54,806 bases of DNA, from the NCBI GenBank assembly GCA_002427885.1, contig DIZI01000022.1, positions 200,887 through 255,692 on the forward strand, written 5' to 3'. This DNA comes from Paludibacter sp. UBA6032 (lineage in GTDB: Bacteria > Bacteroidota > Bacteroidia > Bacteroidales > Paludibacteraceae). Shown here one piece after another: positions 43,132 through 50,273 of this stretch (within the stretch, counting starts at the first letter, position 1; the number at the start of each line of letters is the position of its first letter). A program made the position numbers and the translations under genes. The notes under the pieces were generated by a model. That model had not been told where the DNA came from, did not search any database, and worked only from the letters and a program-made list of their open reading frames with translations.

Positions 43132-43167
43132 CAAAAAGGATAAGTCAAAAAAAGACTACCATAAGCC

Positions 43168-43204
43168 AAACCCTACAAAATCAACGTTTTGTAGGGTTTT
43201 TTCA
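43168..43204 (+). terminator. Rho-independent terminator after tRNA-Ser
   Basis: The perfect 13-bp stem AAACCCTACAAAA / TTTTGTAGGGTTT with a 6-base loop, running into TTTTT. It ends the tRNA transcript. Confidence 0.9.
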
Positions 43205-43384
43205 TCTTCCTACCTTGTAATTTTGCTGTTATTTAAGCCAAAATTTAGCCATAAACAGACAGACTTTTAGGACTAAATCGTGACCTTTTTTGAAAATCAA
43301 AAATAGGTCACAGAAAGTCCTTTATTGGCACACCTTTGACACTTTTTGACTAGGCTGTAATTATTTCATTTTCAATCAATCAAC
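43205..43384. other. Intergenic stretch between tRNA-Ser terminator and integrase
   Basis: About 180 bases holding no gene. It includes a GGTCACAGAAAGTCC stretch and a nearby GTGACC word that could belong to integrase arm sites, but I cannot show this. Confidence 0.4.
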
Positions 43385-43392
43385 TAATTTTG
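43385..43392 (+). promoter_or_regulatory. Predicted -7 element (TAATTTTG) for the integrase gene
   Basis: TAATTTTG lies 23 bases before the integrase ATG and fits TAnnTTTG; the -33 box is poor. Confidence 0.45.
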
Positions 43393-43414
43393 TAACGATT
43401 AAAAAAATGAAATT

Positions 43415-44533
43415 ATGAAGAGTACATTTAACGTCCTTTACTACTTGAAAAGGAATGCTATTAGAAAAGATGGTAGAATGCCAATTGTTACCCGTGTTAC
43501 AGTAGATGGTATCATTGCGCAATTCAATACCAAGTTAGAAATTCAACCAACGAGTTGGAGTGTAAAAATGGGTAAAGTTATCGGGCATTCGTCTGAAAAC
43601 AAACAATACAATGCTCAATTAGAACAAATTAAAGCTTCCCTCCATGGTATTTATCATGAACTTCAACGGAAAGATAATTATGTTACTGCTGAGAAAGTAA
43701 AAAATGAGTTTTTGGGGATTAGTGAGCATCACGAAACACTTTTAGACCTTTTCCAAAAGCACAATGATGATGTGTTAAAACTGATAGGTATCAGCAAATC
43801 TGCCGCCACCTATCAGAAGTATGAAGTCACACGAAAGCATCTACAAAAATTCATACAACTCAAATATCAGATTACAGACATTTCGTTGAAGGAAATTAAG
43901 AACATCTTCATATGTGATTTTGAAATTTATTTGTTGACAACAGCAGGCTGTAATGCCAACACAACTGCTAAATTTATGCAATTTTTCAAACGCATCATCC
44001 TTATTGCCCGAAATAACGGATTGATTGTCATAGATCCTTTTGCTAATTATAAAATTCGGTTGACAAAGGTGGATCGGGGCTACCTTACCCAAGAAGACGT
44101 TGAAAAAATACTGAAGAAACAATTCGTAACAAAACGTTTGGAGTTAGTTCGTGATATTTTTATATTCTCGTGTTTCACTGGACTTGCATATATTGATGTG
44201 AAAAATCTCACAGAAAAGAATGTCCGAACTTCTTTTGATGGGAATTTATGGATTATGACCAAGCGTCAAAAAACAAAAATTGAATCCAACATACTCCTAT
44301 TGGATGTTCCTAAAATGATTTTAGCTAAGTATAAGGGTAAGTCAATCAATAATCAATTGCTTCCTATTCTAAGCAATCAGAAAATGAATTCTTACCTGAA
44401 GGAAATTGGTGATGTCTGTGAAATAGATAAAGAACTTACTTTTCATTTGGCAAGACATACTTTTGCCACATTTGTGAGCTTTTTGATTATTCGGCTCATT
44501 TCAAGTAACTTGTATTTCGAAAAATCTCAATAG
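43415..44533 (+). pseudogene. Truncated tyrosine site-specific integrase
   Basis: The N-terminal Arm-DNA-binding domain (about residues 5-90, YYLKRNAIRKDGRMPIVTRV), the SAM-like core-binding domain (about 110-210) and the first part of the phage-integrase catalytic domain are intact: the first catalytic Arg region (FIFSCFTGLAYIDVKNLT) and the HxxR box HLARHTFAT. Right after HTFAT the sequence stops matching the family; 22 unrelated residues and a stop follow. The expected (G/L)H box and the nucleophilic Tyr, about 40 residues further on, are absent in every frame I checked. Length is 372, against about 400-410 usual. It should be unable to cut DNA. The cause may be an insertion or deletion at about 44470. 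Confidence 0.85.
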
Positions 44534-44678
44534 GTAATGGATAAGTAACGAGCTAAACACGTTGGTTTGCTTTGATTTGCAGTCGGTCAAATAACTCTTT
44601 CACAAAGGTAGAAAAAGATTTTAGCTATACAATACACTAACTGTCTTTATTGATAATCAAATAAAATATGCCTTGATT
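44534..44678. other. Junction region after the truncated integrase
   Basis: About 145 bases with no gene. It contains an orphan minus-strand promoter (44603-44632) that points into the integrase 3' end. I read this as the scar of a lost gene or insertion. Confidence 0.4.
44603..44632 (-). promoter_or_regulatory. Orphan promoter pointing into the integrase 3' end
   Basis: On the minus strand TTG (44630-44632), exactly 19 bases, then TACCTTTG (44603-44610). No minus-strand gene lies in front of it; any transcript would be antisense to the integrase. Confidence 0.5.
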
Positions 44679-45440
44679 TCACAATTCAATTATTTTTTCA
44701 AAATCAAATGAAAGATGTTCATTGTGAAAAACATATCCTAACTGATTAGTCACACATTTGGTTTTCCCGATAATTTTGTCAATATTCCTGTGTGAATGTC
44801 CATAAATCCAGTATTCAATTGGACTGTTTTCAATGTATGAAGTCAATTCAACTGTAAAAGCTCCGTTCATTTTACTTTGAGCAAAATCGGGTGATGACAA
44901 TTGAAAAGACGGGACATGATGTGTTATAACAACAATATGTTCTGCAATACTTTTAGCCACTTCGTCCTGAATGAACCGAAAACATTTATCATGCTCTCGG
45001 TTGAAATTATCCCACGTCAATGTTTCGTCGTTGTATAAAATCCGTTGGAAATCACTAATACCACGTTCGGTTAAGTAAGCTTCTTCCAACGGGATTTTCG
45101 CCCATAAGGTTGAAATAATAAAATCAACATTTTCTATCCGAACGACTGCATCGTAATAGCATTTCACATTTTCTCGAATCGAACACACTAAGCCTTTGGG
45201 CATTTTGGCCAAATCATAATACCTATATAGTTCGTGGTTGCCAACAGCAACAATCACTTGCCGGTAATTGTCCGAAGCCCAATCCCAGAAGGGATGCTTG
45301 CTATAATTGTCATCGTTCAAATAGCCAATATCACCCGCAAGAACTAGAATATCTCCAACGGGTTTAAGTGGATTCCGTTTCAAATAACTGTAGTTATCTG
45401 AAAATTCCAAATGTAAATCGGATGCATATTGAATTCTCAT
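44679..45440 (-). CDS. Metallophosphoesterase
   Basis: A calcineurin-like phosphoesterase of about 253 residues from MRIQYASDLH. All metal-binding blocks are present: DLH (Asp8, His10), GDIG (Asp37), GNHE, THHVPS and GHSH. The family covers phosphodiesterases acting on nucleotides, RNA or DNA ends; the substrate is not predictable. The start is one base after the stop of the nucleotidyltransferase gene, so the two are expressed together. An ATG five codons upstream would overlap that gene. As part of an AbiE-like module it might reverse or complete the nucleotidyl modification; that is inference. Confidence 0.88.
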   Translation of the reverse strand: MRIQYASDLHLEFSDNYSYLKRNPLKPVGDILVLAGDIGYLNDDNYSKHPFWDWASDNYRQVIVAVGNHELYRYYDLAKMPKGLVCSIRENVKCYYDAVVRIENVDFIISTLWAKIPLEEAYLTERGISDFQRILYNDETLTWDNFNREHDKCFRFIQDEVAKSIAEHIVVITHHVPSFQLSSPDFAQSKMNGAFTVELTSYIENSPIEYWIYGHSHRNIDKIIGKTKCVTNQLGYVFHNEHLSFDFEKIIEL

Positions 45441-45441
45441 T

Positions 45442-46221
45442 TTATTCAATTCCAAATATGTCTTTCATAACTCCAAGAAATCCTCGAATATCATCATCGG
45501 TACGCTGCAAGCTATCACGCAATGATTGATTGGGCAAAGATTCTTCCATCATTTCAACAAAAATAGTCAATTCACCTTTCATTGTATCCGATAATTCAAT
45601 GGGTGTAAGCGGATCAATGCGCATAGCCAATAATTTAAAAACATCATCCCTGTGCTTTTTGACATCACCACTACGAACTTCAGGATTTGTTTTCTTTTCT
45701 TCCGTTAGATTTAAAAATGCTTTTACCTTCAAACAAAGAAGGGACAACGGATTTGCAATACGAATACCATCCTCAATAACACTGCTACCAATGGTATGAT
45801 AATAATATTCTTCGTCCAGCAAGATTGCAGAAAGGCTTGGAATCTTTTCTCCAATGGGTATAGGCGTTAAATGAAATCCGGTTGGTTCTCCTAATACATC
45901 AGGATATCTCGATAGCAACTCTATTTGTATAGGAAAGCCTTCTTTAGGGTTAATAAAGCGAAACAACTCGGTTGTAGGCTCTTTATCCCCTCGTTTTCGC
46001 TGACGAGTTTTGTATTCACCCAAATCAATAAATTCCCAAAAGCGTTGCCCAAATTCGGGTGTCATTTTTTCAATAACCAATATCATATCAATATCGTCAG
46101 TTGCACGCGGACGCATATCAGTATTTTGCAAAGTAACATCACAAGCCGTTCCACCGATAATAACGTAGTTGTCTTCAAATCCGGCGAAGTGTTCTTTAAA
46201 TTTTTCTAATCCTTTTACCAT
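45442..46221 (-). CDS. Nucleotidyltransferase, AbiEii-like
   Basis: A 259-residue protein with the polymerase-beta-fold signature: GGTACD (residues 23-28), then RATDDIDMIL with the metal-binding Asp-x-Asp (DDID, 42-45), and a third acidic strand in FPIQIELLS. AbiEii toxins of type IV toxin-antitoxin systems transfer nucleotides, in known cases to tRNA ends, and stop growth on phage infection. Antitoxin-like position: the gene upstream encodes a winged-helix protein and overlaps by seven bases. The call as toxin is from fold plus pairing; stand-alone nucleotidyltransferases of this type also occur. Confidence 0.72.
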   Translation of the reverse strand: MVKGLEKFKEHFAGFEDNYVIIGGTACDVTLQNTDMRPRATDDIDMILVIEKMTPEFGQRFWEFIDLGEYKTRQRKRGDKEPTTELFRFINPKEGFPIQIELLSRYPDVLGEPTGFHLTPIPIGEKIPSLSAILLDEEYYYHTIGSSVIEDGIRIANPLSLLCLKVKAFLNLTEEKKTNPEVRSGDVKKHRDDVFKLLAMRIDPLTPIELSDTMKGELTIFVEMMEESLPNQSLRDSLQRTDDDIRGFLGVMKDIFGIE

Positions 46222-47177
46222 TTCATTTCTTCTATCATTATTTCTAGCTCTTTTTCAATCCGGGCATCCGACTCATCTTTCATGGACAAATACAACGAAA
46301 GTTTATCGACGACATTATGATTTGACAAAAAAGGCATAGTGGTTGGATATTTCCATATTTCGATCTTATTCAAACCTTCCACCTCATTGTATTGAACTCC
46401 AGGCAGATTGAATAGTTTGTCCCATATTGCTCGTGTTTCATATTGTTCTGAGTTTAAATGTGAATATTGCGATAAAGCATTTACTCCACTAATACAGAAA
46501 TTACCCTCAGGTATAGCATCACAATACAAAACCTTCTTCACTGGCGTTGACAAATAGCTTTGTGCTTTCACCCAGAGGTCCCGTTTATAACCGCCAAATC
46601 GCATATACTTAATTCCAGTATTATCTTTTATCTCTGTACTACACAGCTTACAATCTTTAATGTTTGCAACAGCACGTGCCAAAGCTACATAATTATAGGG
46701 CATGATTTGCTCCAAGTCTTTGATTGTATATTCTTCTTTTGATTCTTCAGAAAGCAGATAATATAGCAACACATATTGTGCTACCGGGGTTAATTTTGTA
46801 GGGTTCTTGTCCTTCTTCTTTGCTTGAACATTCACAATCAATGAAGGTAAGAAGGCGTATTTATCTGAGATAATAAAGTAAACACCTTGGTTTATCAGAC
46901 GTTCCCTTTCGTAATAGGTCAATGAATCCAATATGACAACTACTGGCATACCCACCAAAATTTCAGCCTGTTTGGTAATCTGTTTATATTTCAGAGGAGT
47001 TAAGGAATCCTGTTTGTTTTTTGCTTGAATGACGCACAGCGACTGATTGTTGAATTCCATTACATAAAAGGAAAACCTCAAAAACATATCAGCATTAATT
47101 CCTCGTAGCTTGTCACGTTGTATTGGAATTAATTCTGTCTGAATGCCTAAAATCGAAATTAAATTACTCATAATCAT
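46215..47177 (-). CDS. Winged-helix protein, AbiEi-like antitoxin/regulator (putative)
   Basis: A 320-residue protein. The N-terminal part (about 1-115) is an alpha/beta region with FNNQSLCVIQAKNK and MPVVVILDSLTYYERERLIN, recalling a nuclease-like or Rossmann scaffold. Residues about 125-180 form a MarR-like winged helix (LTPVAQYVLLYYLLSEE, YTIKDLEQIMPYNYVALARAV). The C-terminal part has ISGVNALSQYSHLN, like the SG.sAL..Y segment of AbiEi proteins. AbiEi binds its own promoter and blocks the toxin; a palindrome over this gene's promoter supports autoregulation. Family assignment is moderate. The ATG two codons downstream (47171) is an alternative start. Confidence 0.6.
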   Translation of the reverse strand: MIMSNLISILGIQTELIPIQRDKLRGINADMFLRFSFYVMEFNNQSLCVIQAKNKQDSLTPLKYKQITKQAEILVGMPVVVILDSLTYYERERLINQGVYFIISDKYAFLPSLIVNVQAKKKDKNPTKLTPVAQYVLLYYLLSEESKEEYTIKDLEQIMPYNYVALARAVANIKDCKLCSTEIKDNTGIKYMRFGGYKRDLWVKAQSYLSTPVKKVLYCDAIPEGNFCISGVNALSQYSHLNSEQYETRAIWDKLFNLPGVQYNEVEGLNKIEIWKYPTTMPFLSNHNVVDKLSLYLSMKDESDARIEKELEIMIEEMKW

Positions 47178-47193
47178 ACTATATCACTAATAA

Positions 47194-47233
47194 TTGCACC
47201 ATTATCAATGTAAATGATAATGGTGCAAAAATA
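47194..47233 (-). promoter_or_regulatory. Palindromic operator overlapping the AbiE-like module promoter
   Basis: A perfect 14-base inverted repeat, TTGCACCATTATCA-N7-TGATAATGGTGCAA (47194-47228), overlaps a minus-strand -7 box TATTTTTG (47226-47233), so the predicted start near 47219 lies within the palindrome. It sits 17 bases before the winged-helix gene. No U tract follows in either direction, so it is more likely an operator than a terminator. Confidence 0.65.
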
Positions 47234-47341
47234 AGGATAATAATCGAATTTACCAGTATTTAATGCAAATAATTTGATTTAGGGCAGAAACTATTTCTTC
47301 AATTAAAAAACTTAATGTATTTATCTAATCAATTACTGGCA

Positions 47342-48820
47342 TTAAGAGTTTATATGCTTTTCCTCCCATTCAAGCATTGTTTTCTTATTCAGTCTTGCAA
47401 TATCACAAAAAAACTCATTGACCACTAACGGATCTCCCTGAGGGTTTTCATTTGCATTTCTAACCATGCACATGGTACAAAATTCTTTATCAAGGCATTG
47501 AATACATTTTGGAAAATCTTTTTTTCGCAAACTTCTTAAATATTGCACTTTTTGAGAATTTTCCCAGATATCATTGAGAAAAGCTTCTTTTATATTACCA
47601 ACAATGTAATCCTGCCAGCCAGCACATGGATATACATTCCCATTGTCTGCAATGCAAATAGAAGAATGACAAACACTGCAAACAAAATCGTTTGATGTCA
47701 TATTTTTTTTCTTCTCAGCTTCAATTTCTATTTGCTCTATATATTTTGAATCCTTTGAAACTTTATTTTCTATCAGATCTTTTATTTCATTAATTGATAA
47801 ACGGCAATTCAAATTCTGAGTTGTATGATCATATCTACCTATAATACCATAATCATCGCCAACATGAATCTTATGTTCTTTCGCCCAATTTAGAACCTCT
47901 TCATAACAGTTTTTATTCTGTTTCATGATTGGACAGCTAATTTGCAATGGAATGTCATTTTCAACGAGTTTTAGAATCGCATTCTTTGTTTTTTCAAGAC
48001 TTCCCTTCCTTTGAGTTATCTCATCGTGAATATTTGAATCCATTGAGTATAATGAGACCTGAACGCCTAAAAGAGAGTTAGCCTTCATTTCTTCAATTAT
48101 TTCATCATTAAGTAATGTAAGGTTACTGAGCACATTTACTGAAAACTCACTCTCTTTACATTTTCTCAAGAAATCAGTAAAGTTTTTATGTAACATAGGC
48201 TCACCTCCACTTATTGTTAAATGAAGTAACCTCATATCTTTACATTGCCTTAAGATATCATAAAACAAATCAGATTCGATAAAACTTATTTTGTAATCAT
48301 GCGGAATATAACAATGGACACACCTTTCATTGCACAAGCTAGTAATTTCTATATGCAAATTCGTAAGTTGAGGTTTGCCTTGAAAGAATTCTTCGAAAAA
48401 ATCCTGTGTTGATTTTTCGGGCTTAATATAAGTTGAAGAGATATTCTTTTGTCCTGCTTCAGATTCTAATAATTTGTAGGAGAACCTTGTGTCACTATCA
48501 TCACATTCTTGTATAGTTTCACCTGAAATAATAAATCCATCCCGTTCAAGAAAACTATAAAATTCAAGTGCATCGCTCTTTATGGTTTCAACGTCAACAT
48601 CAGTAAACTTTTTCTTTATTTTTTCAACAAGCTCATCAATGTTTTGTGGTTCTCTACTTAAAACTGACATAAATACTGACCCACTTTCCGATAGGATTTT
48701 GTCACCAATGTAGTTTTCAATATCATTAGTTTGTTTATATCCAAAATTTCTATTGTCAGTTATATACCCAAATGACTCATAGTTTCTGAATAAAATATTA
48801 GATTTTTGTTTGAAAAACAT
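47342..48820 (-). CDS. Radical SAM/SPASM peptide maturase with N-terminal PqqD-like domain
   Basis: About 492 residues from MFFKQKSNIL, chosen because AAAGGAG lies eight bases before that ATG; the longer frame would start within this site. Residues about 15-110 resemble a PqqD-type RiPP recognition element (SFGYITDNRNFGY, FMSVLSREPQNIDELVEKIKKKFTDVD split over two helices, FLERDGFIISG). The radical SAM core starts at about 155 with CNERCVHC (CxxxCxxC) and contains LTISGGEPMLH. A C-terminal SPASM domain has at least seven cysteines (CSVCHSSICIADNG; CIQCLDKEFCTMC). Such enzymes form thioether or C-C/C-O crosslinks on ribosomal peptides. A 38-residue precursor gene lies directly upstream. Confidence 0.9.
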   Translation of the reverse strand: MFFKQKSNILFRNYESFGYITDNRNFGYKQTNDIENYIGDKILSESGSVFMSVLSREPQNIDELVEKIKKKFTDVDVETIKSDALEFYSFLERDGFIISGETIQECDDSDTRFSYKLLESEAGQKNISSTYIKPEKSTQDFFEEFFQGKPQLTNLHIEITSLCNERCVHCYIPHDYKISFIESDLFYDILRQCKDMRLLHLTISGGEPMLHKNFTDFLRKCKESEFSVNVLSNLTLLNDEIIEEMKANSLLGVQVSLYSMDSNIHDEITQRKGSLEKTKNAILKLVENDIPLQISCPIMKQNKNCYEEVLNWAKEHKIHVGDDYGIIGRYDHTTQNLNCRLSINEIKDLIENKVSKDSKYIEQIEIEAEKKKNMTSNDFVCSVCHSSICIADNGNVYPCAGWQDYIVGNIKEAFLNDIWENSQKVQYLRSLRKKDFPKCIQCLDKEFCTMCMVRNANENPQGDPLVVNEFFCDIARLNKKTMLEWEEKHINS

Positions 48821-48828
48821 TATAATAT

Positions 48829-48835
48829 CTCCTTT
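48829..48835 (-). promoter_or_regulatory. Shine-Dalgarno site (AAAGGAG) of the radical SAM gene
   Basis: AAAGGAG, eight bases before the ATG at 48820. It decides the start codon and is unusual for this genome. Confidence 0.75.
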
Positions 48836-48846
48836 CATTAAATAAA

Positions 48847-48882
48847 CAGGCGACGTGTTTTAATAGCATAACACGTCACCTG
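48847..48882 (-). terminator. Hairpin between precursor and maturase genes, likely partial terminator
   Basis: The arms CAGG-C-GACGTGTT and AACACGTC-A-CCTG (12 pairs, one mismatch) enclose a 10-base loop. On the minus strand it is followed by TTTATTT. It lies between the peptide stop and the maturase start, where read-through would yield more peptide than enzyme mRNA. Confidence 0.65.
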
Positions 48883-48895
48883 ATTAGATTGTCAA

Positions 48896-49012
48896 TTAGC
48901 GTCCACTTGGCTTGGGTGGATTACATGGTCTTCCGCTTGGCTTACTATTAGGATTGCATTGTGCCATCAGTACAGTACTTTGTGCCAAAATTTCAGGTTT
49001 TGAGTAATTCAT
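48896..49012 (-). CDS. Putative RiPP precursor peptide (38 residues)
   Basis: A short gene with a perfect ribosome-binding site (AAGGAGGT, six bases before the ATG). The N-terminal half MNYSKPEILAQSTVLMAQ looks like a leader: the (Y)xKPEILA motif is common in precursors read by PqqD-like domains. Residues 19-38 form a core with an internal repeat: CNPNSKPSGR (19-28), Pro29, then CNPPKPSGR (30-38), ending at the stop. Each repeat has one Cys, Asn-Pro, Lys-Pro and Ser-Gly-Arg. The radical SAM maturase gene follows 75 bases downstream. I know no described RiPP class with this core. No transporter or leader peptidase is encoded nearby. Confidence 0.8.
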   Translation of the reverse strand: MNYSKPEILAQSTVLMAQCNPNSKPSGRPCNPPKPSGR

Positions 49013-49018
49013 AAGTTT

Positions 49019-49026
49019 ACCTCCTT
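49019..49026 (-). promoter_or_regulatory. Shine-Dalgarno site (AAGGAGGT) of the precursor peptide
   Basis: AAGGAGGT is fully complementary to the 16S 3' end, six bases before the ATG. It is preceded by a poly-A stretch and supports very strong translation of the peptide. Confidence 0.85.
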
Positions 49027-49233
49027 TTTTTTAATTATTACTTTTGTTTTAAAACATGATGTAAAACTACATAATTAAAACCATTTTTTTAAGCTTTATC
49101 ATGTATTTATTTTACCTTATTCAATTGTTTCTTTAATGATTTGCAGTTGTTTCTCAATGTGACCTAACGACCGAACATGTGTTAGGCGTATGATGTTTTA
49201 AAATTAGGATGATTTCGTCTACATTTTTTTAAT
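49027..49233. other. Intergenic region upstream of the RiPP precursor
   Basis: About 207 AT-rich bases. It holds an inverted repeat ACATGAT (49054-49060) / ATCATGT (49098-49104), which may be an operator around the peptide promoter. It also holds a small palindrome CCTAAC-N12-GTTAGG (49163-49186). No clear Bacteroidota promoter is seen, which would fit a foreign origin. Confidence 0.45.
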
Positions 49234-50271
49234 TCATATTATATAGTTAAAATAATCTTTCAGTCTATTAAGTGTTATATACTTGGCTCCCGTACCCTTA
49301 TATAATTTCTCAAATGAAGACCAATTCAAAATGATGTATTTTTTTAGCTCATTTGCATCTAACTGTGTCACTGTTTTAATAAAAATCAAACAATCAGAAA
49401 GAACATATTTCTCAGATTTTTTTAATGTACATATTTTTGTTGGTTTGGGATTACCAACTCTATGAATAACAACACCTGGGCCATAAATTAATTGATTATT
49501 AGTTTTTACTTTAAAAGACGCATCGACTATTTGGTTATTTCTTAAGTTGGTCGAGTGTATTAGAAGTTTGGCTGAAGTAGAATCTTCTATAATTTCATTC
49601 ATACTTAATTGCCCTCTAATTATTGTCTCAATTTTCACACTTAATTCAATCGGCTTTCTAATATCCTTTTTCTTCTTAAATCTAAAGTCATTTAGCGAAA
49701 CAATTATAATATTAGGAGGATAACAGTCTTTAAAGTATTGTTTATCACGTTCTTCTAAAATTGTGAGGTTGTATTTCTGTTCTAAGACATTCCATATTTT
49801 TGAATCTTTTTGGGAATATGCTACACTAATAGGCAGTATAGCATAAATAATTCCATTGGAAGTCAAATAACTTATAGACTCTAATAAAAAAAGCATTGCT
49901 GTACTCACATTATAATCGACACCTTCAAATTTGGCTTTATGAATTGTACTTCCTTTACATGTAAAAGGTGGATTCAGAAGAATTAAATCAAATCTTCTAT
50001 CTTCTAATATCTTACAATTTATCCTTGAATTTTCATCAATAAAATCACAGTATTCAACTTTCCAATCTGGATGTTTTTCTTCAAGTAACGATATTGCATC
50101 AATAGAAATATCTGTACCATAAATTTCAACATTTTTCCATTTAGATTGAGCCGAACGCAACAATTCACCACCACCTACACAAAAATCAACTACTGAGTTA
50201 ATTTCTATTTCGTCAATGTAATTTACTAAAATATCGGCCAAGTAAGTTGATGTGTAAAACGAATCTTTCAA
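49234..50271 (-). CDS. N6-adenine-type DNA methyltransferase
   Basis: A 345-residue class I methyltransferase. Motif I is DFCVGGGELL (29-38), the SAM acidic residue lies in YGTDIS (51-56), and motif IV is NPPF (100-103) in LILLNPPFTCKG, as in N6-adenine DNA methyltransferases. The C-terminal part (about 230-345) with GPGVVIHRVGNP and ILNWSSFEKLYKGTGAKYITLNRL resembles a target-recognition domain of type I/IIG enzymes. No nuclease domain is fused. The start is TTG, chosen because AAGGAGGT lies six bases upstream. It is the last gene of the PRTase/ATPase operon, two bases after the previous stop; it may protect self DNA or mark targets. Confidence 0.85.
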   Translation of the reverse strand: MKDSFYTSTYLADILVNYIDEIEINSVVDFCVGGGELLRSAQSKWKNVEIYGTDISIDAISLLEEKHPDWKVEYCDFIDENSRINCKILEDRRFDLILLNPPFTCKGSTIHKAKFEGVDYNVSTAMLFLLESISYLTSNGIIYAILPISVAYSQKDSKIWNVLEQKYNLTILEERDKQYFKDCYPPNIIIVSLNDFRFKKKKDIRKPIELSVKIETIIRGQLSMNEIIEDSTSAKLLIHSTNLRNNQIVDASFKVKTNNQLIYGPGVVIHRVGNPKPTKICTLKKSEKYVLSDCLIFIKTVTQLDANELKKYIILNWSSFEKLYKGTGAKYITLNRLKDYFNYII

Positions 50272-50273
50272 AG

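Noticed and set aside
49163..49186. Possible integron attC site (CCTAAC...GTTAGG)
   Set aside because: The outer boxes fit the consensus, but only 12 bases separate them and there are no inner L/R boxes; a working attC needs a much longer folded middle. No integrase of the integron type is present.
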